Shown here piece after piece: positions 1-7,036 of a stretch of 8,909 bases of DNA. The DNA comes from Helicobacter sp. (GTDB taxonomy: Bacteria; Campylobacterota; Campylobacteria; Campylobacterales; Helicobacteraceae). A program made the translations under genes and the position numbers. Position 1 is the stretch's first letter. Each line of letters starts with the position of its first letter. The stretch lies in assembly GCA_029257755.1 (NCBI GenBank), contig JARIAP010000087.1, forward strand, positions 1 through 8,909, in the 5' to 3' direction. Under the pieces are notes generated by a model that made no database searches, was not told where the DNA came from, and worked only from the letters and a program-made list of their open reading frames with translations.

Positions 1-905
1 CCTATAATATTTAGATTTTCTAAAAATTCTCTATGTTTTTTAGGATTTGGTTTATTATTTTGTAAATCTGTATTGAAAGAATTTTTAGATATATCATCTA
101 AGTAATCCATAACTTTATTGTAAGAGTCTATTGTATAAGTTTGCATTATATTTGATTGCATATATTCTTTATATTGTATGCTATTGTTAGTAATTTTATG
201 TGATAAAAAATTTATTTTATCAAAGTCTTTTAATCTATCAAATAATAAAGAAATGGTAATATCTTTTATATACTCTATAAACATAGAATCTAAATTATAA
301 TACCGCATATAAAATTGTTTAGATTCTAAGTCTTTAAGAAATGATGCAAGGCTATCATAATTATATGTTAAAAATGGCATATTTATGTGTTGTAATGGCA
401 TATTTAGATAGTAGTTTGTATAGTTTATATATTTATTTGTAATTAATGGTGTTATTAGAATTGACTTATCTTTGTTTTGTTTAGTGTTTGCTTTAATTAT
501 TGAAACATATTCATGTGGAATACTAAAATGCTTTAATGGTAATGATAAAAACTCTTGTGGGATATTTGATTGGAATAATGAATTTATTATAGTTTGATTA
601 GATTCTATATTATTTGTGTTTATATTATTATATAATGGATTGGTATTTATGCTAGATTGTGTATATATAGAATCTAGTGTTGCTTTATTTGTAGATTCTA
701 AATTTATAGAATCTATATTTGCTGTATCTAGTTTTTTATAACTAAATATACCAAAGCTAGTTGCAATACTAAAGAGTCCTAAATCCCTTAGTTTCTTTAG
801 TGCTTTGCGTCTATTATGTAGTGAATAAGTGTTATAGCAGTGTTTATTGTTGGTGGTATGTAGCATTGTGTTTATTGTGTGATTATATTTAGAATTATGT
901 TGCAT
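1..905 (-). CDS. Unrecognised protein with a twin-arginine-like N-terminus (3' end outside window)
   Basis: An uninterrupted frame of 301 codons runs from an ATG at 905 to the window edge, so the C-terminus is missing. An AAAAGGA element lies 5 bases before the ATG. After about 30 polar residues comes N-RRKALK (residues 31-37), close to the Tat consensus, followed by a moderately hydrophobic stretch (about 41-56). This suggests Tat export or a single N-terminal anchor; there is no clear AxA cleavage site. Residues 60-115 are Asn/Ser/Thr-rich and low in complexity. A more ordered, probably helical, part follows (about 183-301). The end (about 262-298, YLDD..S...F...L...REFLENL) loosely recalls the spacing in the gluconate 2-dehydrogenase subunit 3 family, whose members often carry Tat signals. 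That is only a guess from pattern. Residues 168-177 contain a small internal repeat (NMPL/NMPF) from a 13-bp direct repeat (373-385 and 394-406). The coding frame is solid; the function is unknown. Confidence 0.8.
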   Translation of the reverse strand, partial: MQHNSKYNHTINTMLHTTNNKHCYNTYSLHNRRKALKKLRDLGLFSIATSFGIFSYKKLDTANIDSINLESTNKATLDSIYTQSSINTNPLYNNINTNNIESNQTIINSLFQSNIPQEFLSLPLKHFSIPHEYVSIIKANTKQNKDKSILITPLITNKYINYTNYYLNMPLQHINMPFLTYNYDSLASFLKDLESKQFYMRYYNLDSMFIEYIKDITISLLFDRLKDFDKINFLSHKITNNSIQYKEYMQSNIMQTYTIDSYNKVMDYLDDISKNSFNTDLQNNKPNPKKHREFLENLNII

Positions 906-964
906 AAAAATCCTTTTGTTATTAATGTATAAGATAATGTAATAATACACCTTATTGTTAGTTA

Positions 965-970
965 ATTATA
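965..970 (-). promoter_or_regulatory. Candidate -10 element for the gene at 905
   Basis: A perfect TATAAT on the minus strand lies 59 bases before the start codon at 905, giving a predicted leader of about 50 bases. There is no recognisable -35, which is normal for sigma-70 promoters in Helicobacter and Campylobacter. In DNA this AT-rich such hexamers arise by chance, and the gap 906-1139 holds other TATAAT-like words, so this is tentative. Confidence 0.3.
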
Positions 971-1121
971 GTATAAACATATTATTTTATGGATTTTAAT
1001 ATATTTTAATATTATATAATAAACATACTTTGCTATATGCTTTTGTGGTGATTTAATGTATATTCTTAAAAAATATTTATTCTATATAAGCAACTCTTTA
1101 AATCCTTATTTATAAATATAA

Positions 1122-1135
1122 TATTTTGCAAAATA
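1122..1135. repeat. 14-bp perfect palindrome just after panB
   Basis: TATTTTGCAAAATA is a perfect palindrome beginning 4 bases past the panB stop codon. On the minus strand a 5-bp A/T stem with a TGCA loop would be followed by a T-rich stretch, so it could act as a weak terminator. The stem contains no G-C pair and could be chance. Nothing else convincing is seen in the gap 906-1139 apart from the candidate promoter. Confidence 0.3.
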
Positions 1136-1139
1136 AACA

Positions 1140-1934
1140 CTAATAACTTTCACTCTCATTTGGGAATGCAGATTGTTTTATATCCTTTGCATACTGCCTT
1201 ATAGCATTTTTTAATATATCCTTACCATTACAATATTGTCTAACAAATTTTGGTTTAAAATCATCAAAAAAGCCAAAAGCATCACTCCATACAAGTATTT
1301 GCCCATCACAATGAATACCAGCACCTATACCTATTGTAGGAATATTAATAGCTTCTGTTATCTTTTGTGCTACATCACTTTTAATGCCTTCACATAAAAT
1401 TCCAAATGCCCCATTCTCTTGCATAGCTATAGCAGTTTCTATTAATTCATTTGCACTAATTTCATCTTTTCCTTTAACTTTAAAACCACCATCAAAACGC
1501 ATAAATTGTGGTTTTAATCCAATATGTGCCATAACTGCAATACCTTCATTGCAAAGAGTTTTTATAATATCTATTTTACTCATATCCACTTCTAGTTTTA
1601 AGGCATCTACATTGCATTCTTTATAGAATCTTAACGCATTATCTAAAGCAATTTTTTTTGTAGAATAAGAACCAAATGGCATATCTCCCAATATAAAAGA
1701 ATATTTTGTTGCTTTACAAACAGCTTTTGAATGGTATATCATCTCACAAAGACTAGCCCCTAATGTATCTTTTTCACCACCAAAACTCATTTTAAGACTA
1801 TCGCCAACTAAAATTATATCAACTTCACCATCAAATATGTTAGCCATAAGAGAATCATAGGCTGTAATAGCTGTAATCTTTTCCTTACCTTTTTTAGAAC
1901 ACAATGTATTTAATGTCATTTTTTTATCAAGCAT
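1140..1934 (-). CDS. panB: 3-methyl-2-oxobutanoate hydroxymethyltransferase (ketopantoate hydroxymethyltransferase)
   Basis: First committed step of pantothenate (vitamin B5/CoA) synthesis: it transfers a hydroxymethyl group from 5,10-methylenetetrahydrofolate to 3-methyl-2-oxobutanoate, giving ketopantoate, in the cytoplasm. The 264-residue protein is normal length for this Mg-dependent TIM-barrel enzyme. Motifs in order are TAYD (24-27), VGDSL (43-47), GDMPFGSY (83-90), LKLE (112-115), HIGLKPQ (137-143), GGFKVKG (149-155), CEG (181-183) and IGIGAG with DGQILV (from about 202). Asp45, Asp84 and Glu115 match the metal ligands and Glu182 the catalytic Glu of E. coli PanB, almost at the same numbers. 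A GTG two codons upstream (1940) is open but overlaps the ribosome binding site, so the ATG at 1934 is preferred. It is probably the last gene of the operon with marC and yihY, 55 bases after marC. panC and panD are not in the window. Confidence 0.96.
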   Translation of the reverse strand: MLDKKMTLNTLCSKKGKEKITAITAYDSLMANIFDGEVDIILVGDSLKMSFGGEKDTLGASLCEMIYHSKAVCKATKYSFILGDMPFGSYSTKKIALDNALRFYKECNVDALKLEVDMSKIDIIKTLCNEGIAVMAHIGLKPQFMRFDGGFKVKGKDEISANELIETAIAMQENGAFGILCEGIKSDVAQKITEAINIPTIGIGAGIHCDGQILVWSDAFGFFDDFKPKFVRQYCNGKDILKNAIRQYAKDIKQSAFPNESESY

Positions 1935-1939
1935 TATCA

Positions 1940-1947
1940 CTCCTTTT
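1940..1947 (-). promoter_or_regulatory. Ribosome binding site that fixes the panB start
   Basis: AAAAGGAG on the minus strand ends 5 bases before the ATG at 1934. Its last G is also the first base of the upstream in-frame GTG (1938-1940), which therefore cannot use it. This supports the ATG and the 264-residue form. Confidence 0.7.
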
Positions 1948-1989
1948 AGTCTAATAAATTATTATATTTTACTATAAACACATTATTAT

Positions 1990-2625
1990 TTAATTAATTA
2001 TCCCATATCCCTTAAATCCTGAAATAATCATTTTAACTCCCATAGCAATAATGAATACCAATGCAATACGAGAGCAAATATAAAGAATTAGTTTGCCAAA
2101 AACCTTTTCAATTGTAGCTGCATAATGAAAAAGCAAAAACATAAACAAAAAAGCACATATAATAGCCCCAGTTGCTACAAGAATATTTTTGTCTTCTGCT
2201 ATAACAATAATAGTAGAAAGAGAACCTGGTCCGACTAACATAGGAAATGCCATAGGTATAATACTTTTGTGAAAAAGTTCATCAAATCTAAGGTGTTGAT
2301 AATTATTAACTTCATGTGTGCTTGATGAAAAAAGGAAGTTTTTCAAACCCATTGTAATTAATATTATCCCACCAGCAATCCTAACATCACTTAAAGTTAC
2401 TCTAAACAAATAATGCATTATAAAAGAACCAGAAAACAAAAATACCAATACTATACAAAATGATGTAAAAACAATATTTCTAAAAAGCTTTTTTCTTATG
2501 GGAGGTTTTATTCCATCTGTCATTTCAATAAATTGAGGAAGATTGCCAAAAGGATTAAGCACTGCAATTATAGCTATAGATGCGACAAATAAAGCATGTA
2601 TATCAGATTCTAATTCGTTAAACAT
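1990..2625 (-). CDS. MarC-family integral membrane protein
   Basis: A 211-residue protein with six predicted membrane segments (roughly 10-32, 50-73, 82-99, 123-142, 148-170, 183-204). The family signatures are clear: LNPFGNLPQF (23-32) in the first half and PMLVGPGSLSTII (128-140) in the second, the two related half-repeats of the MarC/YchE/YhgN family. Length is typical. Members sit in the inner membrane; some have been linked to amino-acid or other solute transport, but the original link of E. coli MarC to multiple antibiotic resistance was not upheld, so the substrate is unknown. The start ATG follows AAGGAG by 4 bases and lies 19 bases after the yihY stop, so co-transcription with yihY is likely. 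Family assignment is secure; function is not. Confidence 0.92.
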   Translation of the reverse strand: MFNELESDIHALFVASIAIIAVLNPFGNLPQFIEMTDGIKPPIRKKLFRNIVFTSFCIVLVFLFSGSFIMHYLFRVTLSDVRIAGGIILITMGLKNFLFSSSTHEVNNYQHLRFDELFHKSIIPMAFPMLVGPGSLSTIIVIAEDKNILVATGAIICAFLFMFLLFHYAATIEKVFGKLILYICSRIALVFIIAMGVKMIISGFKGYGIIN

Positions 2626-2644
2626 TTTACTCCTTACATTAAAA

Positions 2645-3583
2645 TCAATCTATATGTTGATTACATGGATATTTATCATCAAGATATTTACAAAATTGCA
2701 TACAAAAAAGTATAACAAGCCAAGATACATATATCCATAAAAATGCGAACATTATAATTGAAACAGAACCATAAATATTACTATAAAATTTATTATATGT
2801 CATATAATAAAAAAATCCTATTTTTAATCCATACCAAACCATAGCTCCAATAGCACTACTAATTAGTAGCACAAATAATCTTAATGGCTTATTTGCCGCA
2901 ACTCTAAAAAGAATAGAGAATATAAGTAAAGCAATTAATATTGGCATAAAAGAATAAAGCTTTGATATAACTGCATTTGAATATATATTACTTATAGTAG
3001 TGTTAAAATATATTGATGTTGCTAAAAACATTGGTATTAGTGTAATTAATAACCAATATATTATAAAAGAATCAAAATATCCGCGTTTTTTAGCAATAAA
3101 TATACGAGCAGAAATATCATCAAAATTTCTAAAAAATATAAAAGAGCTTATAAGAGAAATTAAAAAACCAACAAACCCCATTTCTTTGCCATTGAGTAAA
3201 AAACCATCTATTATATTTGACACTTCATTTGCATTATCTGGTAAAATATTATCAAGTATTATTTTTTTAAGCGTTTGTATTTGATTTTGAAAAGTAGGAA
3301 AAAGAGAAAACAATGAAAAAAACATTAAAAATGCAGGAATTATTGAAAATATATTATAAAAACTAAGTGAAGCTGCGTAATGAAAGATTCTATCATTATC
3401 TGTAAATTTATGCCAAATATGAGAAAAATAATTGTAGATAGAATCATATTTTTTTGCAACAAACACATAATATTTTTTTATGTATATATAATATTTTTTA
3501 ATCTTATTATTAATATTTTTCTTATTTGTTTTAGGTTGTATATCTTTTTTTATTGTGGATTCTGTATTGTCTTTATTATTCAA
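2645..3583 (-). CDS. YihY/BrkB-family inner-membrane protein
   Basis: Six predicted membrane helices (about 74-95, 135-155, 172-194, 211-229, 235-259, 274-297 in the 312-residue form) and the typical YihY/BrkB C-terminal block YGSVSIIMFAFLWIYVSW (271-288). The family was once called RNase BN in error; it is now regarded as a membrane protein, perhaps a transporter, of unknown substrate. Before the first helix lies a hydrophilic, Lys/Asn/Tyr-rich tail of about 70 residues with a repeated IKKYY motif (28-39). Start choice: the TTG at 3583 has AAAGGAG 5 bases upstream and overlaps the end of the MORN gene by 8 bases, suggesting translational coupling. An in-frame ATG at 3610 (321 residues) has only AAGGA 13 bases away and is the main alternative. 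The frame remains open up to 3676, but that would overlap the MORN gene by about 100 bases. The MarC gene follows 19 bases downstream. Confidence 0.88.
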   Translation of the reverse strand: MNNKDNTESTIKKDIQPKTNKKNINNKIKKYYIYIKKYYVFVAKKYDSIYNYFSHIWHKFTDNDRIFHYAASLSFYNIFSIIPAFLMFFSLFSLFPTFQNQIQTLKKIILDNILPDNANEVSNIIDGFLLNGKEMGFVGFLISLISSFIFFRNFDDISARIFIAKKRGYFDSFIIYWLLITLIPMFLATSIYFNTTISNIYSNAVISKLYSFMPILIALLIFSILFRVAANKPLRLFVLLISSAIGAMVWYGLKIGFFYYMTYNKFYSNIYGSVSIIMFAFLWIYVSWLVILFCMQFCKYLDDKYPCNQHID

Positions 3584-4013
3584 AATATCTCCTTTGAGTG
3601 ATCTTGCCATAATAATACTTAAATCCTTGAATTTTTTCTTTATCTCTAAATATATATAGCCAATTATGTAATACACCTTTTTTAAAATTTGCTACTAAAC
3701 TAGTGTTTTGTTGATTATATTGAGTAAAGCTTCCATTTAAGACACCATTTTTATATGAACCTATAAAATGAATTTCTCCATTTGAATAAAAATGTATAAA
3801 TTTACCATGTAAAATATCATATTTATAATGAACTTCCCATTTTGGTATTCCACTTGAATAATAGCCCATAAATTTACCATGCTTTAAAATTCCCCTACAT
3901 TTTCCATACAATATTGTATCATCTATCTTTGCATAACAATCTGCATCTTTAGCTAAACAAAAATAAATAAATATAAATAATAAAAAAATACCCTTTGTGT
4001 TGTGTATTTTCAT
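3576..4013 (-). CDS. Exported MORN-repeat (MORN_2/YwqK-type) protein
   Basis: A 145-residue protein with a hydrophobic signal peptide (about 8-21, ending FCLA), so it is probably periplasmic or exported. The rest is four repeats of about 24 residues (46-69, 70-93, 94-117, 118-138), each beginning G-[KS]-F or similar, then an [FY]-x-[SN]-G-type turn and a second aromatic strand. This is the MORN_2 pattern that automatic pipelines often call 'YwqK family antitoxin'. A signal peptide and the lack of a toxin partner argue against an antitoxin role. Cys26 and Cys39 in the mature part could form a disulfide. There is no lipobox. The start has a weak GGA 8 bases upstream. It is probably the first gene of the operon with the YihY and MarC genes, which it overlaps (8 bases) and precedes. 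The actual role is unknown. Confidence 0.82.
   Translation of the reverse strand: MKIHNTKGIFLLFIFIYFCLAKDADCYAKIDDTILYGKCRGILKHGKFMGYYSSGIPKWEVHYKYDILHGKFIHFYSNGEIHFIGSYKNGVLNGSFTQYNQQNTSLVANFKKGVLHNWLYIFRDKEKIQGFKYYYGKITQRRYFE
3589..3595 (-). promoter_or_regulatory. Ribosome binding site for the TTG start of the YihY-family gene
   Basis: AAAGGAG lies inside the last codons of the MORN gene, 5 bases before the TTG at 3583. It is the best ribosome binding site in the area and is ideally spaced for the TTG, not for the ATG at 3610, which lies upstream of it. Confidence 0.6.
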
Positions 4014-4044
4014 GAACTAGTCCGGAAAATAAATGCGAGTAGTT

Positions 4045-4050
4045 AATATA
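4045..4050 (-). promoter_or_regulatory. Candidate -10 element for the MORN-yihY-marC-panB operon
   Basis: TATATT on the minus strand lies 31 bases before the MORN start, right after the terminator hairpin of the preceding gene. It is the only -10-like word in the short gap. It overlaps the T-rich terminator tail, so it may be chance, and the operon could instead be fed by read-through. Confidence 0.25.
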
Positions 4051-4056
4051 AAAGAA

Positions 4057-4082
4057 ATAGTGGAATAATAAAACCCCACTAT
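4057..4082 (-). terminator. Intrinsic terminator of the His-rich lipoprotein gene
   Basis: On the minus strand ATAGTGG and CCACTAT form a 7-bp stem around a 12-base loop, followed at once by TTTCTTTTATATT. It lies about 40 bases after the stop codon at 4125 and before the MORN gene. Stem plus T-rich tail in the right orientation make this the best terminator in the window. Confidence 0.6.
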
Positions 4083-4124
4083 AAATTGTAGTTTATAATT
4101 AAGTCGCTTAAAGTAGCAATAAAC

Positions 4125-4577
4125 TTACTTTACTTTCAAAATAGTATTAATCTTTTTAATTTTATCTTCTTTAAGCAAATATATCAAGTTTTTTGCATCT
4201 TGCTTACTTTTTCTGTATTCCTCTTGTTTTTTAACAATTCTATGGAGAATCTCTGTTACCTTTGCATTATTTCTATTCATTTTAGCTTCTTCAAGATCTA
4301 AGCGTAGATTTTTAATGTCAAACTCAACAGCTTCCATATATTGTCTAAATTTTTCTGTTTGAGATTTAATTGCTTTACGAGTATCAAACTCAACTTGCAA
4401 AATATCTCTTTTTTGTTTTAAACTTGCTGTTGCATACAAATCCTGTAAAATACCATGTGGGGCTCTTACTTCTAAATTACCATCATGTGATCCACCATGT
4501 GATCCACCATGTGGGCAAGCAAGAAGCAAACCTGTGGTTGCTACAGAAACAAACAATAACTTTTTAAGAACTTTCAT
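4125..4577 (-). CDS. Exported His/Gly-rich helical protein, probable lipoprotein, Spy/CpxP-like in shape
   Basis: A 150-residue protein. Residues 1-20 form a signal peptide (KK, hydrophobic core) ending LLLA before the only Cys (Cys21), which fits a lipobox, although Leu at -2 is uncommon. A metal-binding-looking run PHGGSHGGSHDG follows (22-33; His23, 27, 31), encoded by a 12-bp tandem repeat. Residues 48-148 are almost all charged amphipathic helix, with helix starts such as SLKQKRDIL (52-60) and LKEDKIKKINTIL (135-147). These recall, without matching exactly, the LTxxQ motifs of the Spy/CpxP/ZraP group of periplasmic chaperones and metal sensors. That comparison is inference. The start has AAGGAG 6 bases upstream. 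It stands alone, with its own promoter and terminator, between clpA and the MORN operon. The coding frame and export are well supported; the function is not known. Confidence 0.85.
   Translation of the reverse strand: MKVLKKLLFVSVATTGLLLACPHGGSHGGSHDGNLEVRAPHGILQDLYATASLKQKRDILQVEFDTRKAIKSQTEKFRQYMEAVEFDIKNLRLDLEEAKMNRNNAKVTEILHRIVKKQEEYRKSKQDAKNLIYLLKEDKIKKINTILKVK
4484..4513. repeat. 12-bp tandem repeat, about 2.5 copies, inside the lipoprotein gene
   Basis: The unit CATGTGATCCAC on the plus strand occurs at 4484-4495 and 4496-4507, with half a copy at 4508-4513. It encodes GGSH units on the minus strand. Because 12 is a multiple of 3, copy-number change would lengthen or shorten the His/Gly stretch without breaking the frame. 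Confidence 0.85.
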
Positions 4578-4616
4578 AGTTTCTCCTTCGGCAATTAAAA
4601 AATAAAACTAAATGTT

Positions 4617-4622
4617 ATTATA
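4617..4622 (-). promoter_or_regulatory. Candidate -10 element for the His-rich lipoprotein gene
   Basis: TATAAT on the minus strand lies 39 bases before the start at 4577, giving a leader of about 32 bases. The DNA upstream of it is T-rich with spaced T-tracts and no clear -35, as in Helicobacter and Campylobacter sigma-70 promoters. Confidence 0.45.
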
Positions 4623-4714
4623 GCTAAATATAGTTAGAATCTAAATAAAAATAGCAAAAAATGTATATTTTTATGTTTTTTATAAAATATAGCAAATAAA
4701 CAACACATTTTAAT

Positions 4715-4737
4715 CAAGAAAAAACAACTAATTCTTG
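4715..4737 (-). terminator. Weak candidate terminator after clpA
   Basis: CAAGAA and TTCTTG form a 6-bp inverted repeat 12 bases past the clpA stop. On the minus strand the T-run falls within the loop side rather than cleanly after the stem, so termination here is uncertain. Confidence 0.3.
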
Positions 4738-4748
4738 TGTTTCATAGT

Positions 4749-7025
4749 TTATATCTTTTCTTTAGCAACATTAATAACTTCTAGAACTATATTGTCTTTC
4801 TTAACATTAATTTGTGCATTTCCTCCTTTCCTTAAAGCCCCAAAAAGTATTTCATTGCTTAGAGGTAGTTTTATTGCTGTATCAATAATTTTTTTAATTT
4901 CTCTTGCCCCAAGAGATGCTTCTATCGAGCTATTTGCTATTAATTTTGCTGCCTTTGGCATAAGCTTTAAACAAACATTTTTATCTTTTAGCGTTTCATT
5001 TAGATCTGCAATGTATTTTTCTGCTATTCTTTGCATGTCACTTATATTAAGCGGTAAAAAAGGAATGATAGCATCAAGCCTACTTCTAAATTCAGGACTA
5101 AATGTATCTTTTATAGCCCTATCTGTGCGATTATTGCTTGTATCAAAAAAGCCAACAGAATTACCCTCTTTACTTCCTGCATTACTAGTCATAATTAAAA
5201 TTACATTTTTAAAATCTGCTTTATTATTTTGATTATCTGTTAATGTAGCAGAATCCATAATTTGCAATAAAATATTATACACATCACTATGTGCTTTTTC
5301 TAATTCATCAAGAAGTAATACACAATGAGGGTTTATCCTAATTTTATTAATAAGCAATCCTCCATCTTCATATCCAACATATCCAGCAGGAGAACCAATA
5401 AGTTTGCTAACGCTATGAGATTCGGCATATTCACTCATATCTATTCGTTCAAATTTTATTCCTAATGTTTTTGCTAACTCTTTGCTTAGTTCTGTTTTAC
5501 CAACACCAGATGGTCCTGTAAAAAGAAAACTTGCTATTGGTCTATTTAACTCACCTAGCCCTGCTTTATTAATTTTGATTTTCTCTGCTATTTTTTCTAT
5601 TGCTTTATCTTGGGAAAATATTCGTTTTTTTAAGTTAGATTCTAAATTCTTTAATAAAGCACCTTCATCTGCATTAATCGTTGTTTTAGGTATATTTGTA
5701 ATATCAGACATTAAAAGCTCTATATGGTGTTGTGTTATAACCTCATTTATTAGATCATCTTTTTTGTCATTTTTTTGTTTTTTTGTTTTATGCTCTAAAT
5801 ATCGATTTGTTGTGTATTCATATAATTGTGCTTTTGCTCCTGCTTCATCTAACAAATCTATTGCTTTATCTGGTAAATGTTTTTCTGTAATATATTTATT
5901 TGATAAACTTACACATGCTTTTATTGCATCATCTTGATATTTTACATTATGAAACTTTTCATAAAGTGGTGCAATTTTTTGAAGTATTTGTAAGCATTCT
6001 TCTTGACTTGGTTCTTCAATTTTTATTTGCGTAAATCGTCTAGCTAATGCCTTATCTTTATCAAAAGAAGTTTTATAATCACTAATCGTTGTTGCACCAA
6101 TACAACGCAAACCACCACTACCAAGCATAGGTTTTAATAAATTTGAAAAATCCATACCACCGCTATTAGATTGTCCTGCACCAACTATCATATGTATCTC
6201 ATCAAAAAATATAATTGTATTTTTATCTTTCTCAACTTCAGCTAGAATCTTTTTTATACGAGTTTCAAATTCACCCCTATATTTTGTCCCCGCTACAACA
6301 GAGCTAACATCTACAGAATATATTACACTATTTATTAATTTTTTTGGCACATCTCCTTGCACAATTCTTAATGCTAAACCTTCAACAATAGCACTCTTAC
6401 CTACACCAGCCTCACCTATTAATATTGGATTATTCTTTTTTCTACGACAAAGAACTTGTGCTATTTGATTTATTTCATGATCTCTTCCTATAAGTGGATC
6501 AATTTTTCCATCCATAGCTTGTTTATTTAAATTCTTTGCATATTTTTCAAGTTGGATACTAGAATCTCTCATTTTTTCTTTTTCATCATATTCATTAAAA
6601 TCCACTACAGCTCTCATAACATCTTCTATATAAATGCCTTGAGATCTTAATAATTTAGCACAATAACATTCTTTTTCTTGCATAAGTGCAACAAAAAAAT
6701 CTCCTATACCTATACTTGCTTTATTGGCATTTCTTGCATGTGTAATCATTTGTTCAAATACACGCATAAATGCTGGTGTTTGGTGTGGTGCTTCTAAGTC
6801 CTTTAAAAGACGACCTTTAGGAATGTAGGTATCTAAATATGCAGTAATAGAATCTAATAGACTTTGCGTATTTGCACCTGTTGCACTTACTAATTGGTTG
6901 CCTAAGGGATTATTTAATAATACACAAAAAGCATGCTCAATTGTTACAATATCATGTCGCATTTCCTCAGCAAAATTGAGTGTTTTTTGAAATATATTTG
7001 ATAAATTTTCATTTAATTCGCCCAT
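4749..7025 (-). CDS. clpA: ATP-dependent Clp protease ATP-binding subunit ClpA
   Basis: Hexameric AAA+ unfoldase that unfolds substrates and feeds them to ClpP in the cytoplasm, including N-degron substrates delivered by ClpS. At 758 residues it equals E. coli ClpA in length. Domains: ClpS-binding Clp N-domain (about 1-145); first AAA+ module with Walker A GEAGVGKS (204-211), Walker B IIFFDE (271-276) and ALARRF (326-331); second module with Walker A GPSGVGKT (504-511), Walker B VLLLDE (569-574), FRSRLD (646-651) and sensor-2 GAR (706-708). The VGF tripeptide (624-626) sits where the ClpP-docking IGL/IGF loop of ClpA lies, so a ClpP partner is expected. There is no long coiled-coil M-domain between the modules, which separates it from ClpB/ClpC. 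A Lys-rich linker (413-423) comes from an A-rich run. The start has AAAGG about 8 bases upstream and lies 11 bases after clpS; the two are surely co-transcribed. Confidence 0.98.
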   Translation of the reverse strand: MGELNENLSNIFQKTLNFAEEMRHDIVTIEHAFCVLLNNPLGNQLVSATGANTQSLLDSITAYLDTYIPKGRLLKDLEAPHQTPAFMRVFEQMITHARNANKASIGIGDFFVALMQEKECYCAKLLRSQGIYIEDVMRAVVDFNEYDEKEKMRDSSIQLEKYAKNLNKQAMDGKIDPLIGRDHEINQIAQVLCRRKKNNPILIGEAGVGKSAIVEGLALRIVQGDVPKKLINSVIYSVDVSSVVAGTKYRGEFETRIKKILAEVEKDKNTIIFFDEIHMIVGAGQSNSGGMDFSNLLKPMLGSGGLRCIGATTISDYKTSFDKDKALARRFTQIKIEEPSQEECLQILQKIAPLYEKFHNVKYQDDAIKACVSLSNKYITEKHLPDKAIDLLDEAGAKAQLYEYTTNRYLEHKTKKQKNDKKDDLINEVITQHHIELLMSDITNIPKTTINADEGALLKNLESNLKKRIFSQDKAIEKIAEKIKINKAGLGELNRPIASFLFTGPSGVGKTELSKELAKTLGIKFERIDMSEYAESHSVSKLIGSPAGYVGYEDGGLLINKIRINPHCVLLLDELEKAHSDVYNILLQIMDSATLTDNQNNKADFKNVILIMTSNAGSKEGNSVGFFDTSNNRTDRAIKDTFSPEFRSRLDAIIPFLPLNISDMQRIAEKYIADLNETLKDKNVCLKLMPKAAKLIANSSIEASLGAREIKKIIDTAIKLPLSNEILFGALRKGGNAQINVKKDNIVLEVINVAKEKI

Positions 7026-7036
7026 AATACAACCTT

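Noticed and set aside
373..406. 13-bp direct repeat AATGGCATATTTA, 21 bases apart
   Set aside because: Small in-frame duplication (NMPL/NMPF) within one gene; too short for a repeat system or CRISPR.
906..1139. Search of the gap for a tRNA, riboswitch or small gene
   Set aside because: Only AT-rich sequence, a weak palindrome and TATAAT-like words are visible; no cloverleaf or conserved RNA core.
3610..3676. Longer N-terminus for the YihY-family protein starting at 3676
   Set aside because: It would overlap the MORN gene by about 100 bases and lacks a good ribosome binding site; starts at 3583 or 3610 are better.
4735..5232. Plus-strand open frame of 165 codons opposite the end of clpA
   Set aside because: Hydrophobic look is the mirror of ClpA codons; no family features and no start signals.
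5761..5790. Runs of T7 inside clpA, considered as a phase-variable tract
   Set aside because: They encode the Lys-rich linker between the two AAA+ modules of an intact conserved gene, and no frame break is seen.
5482..5937. Plus-strand open frame of 151 codons opposite clpA
   Set aside because: It is antisense to conserved ClpA AAA+ sequence, has no ribosome binding site, and has Ser/Ile/Leu/Phe-rich shadow composition.
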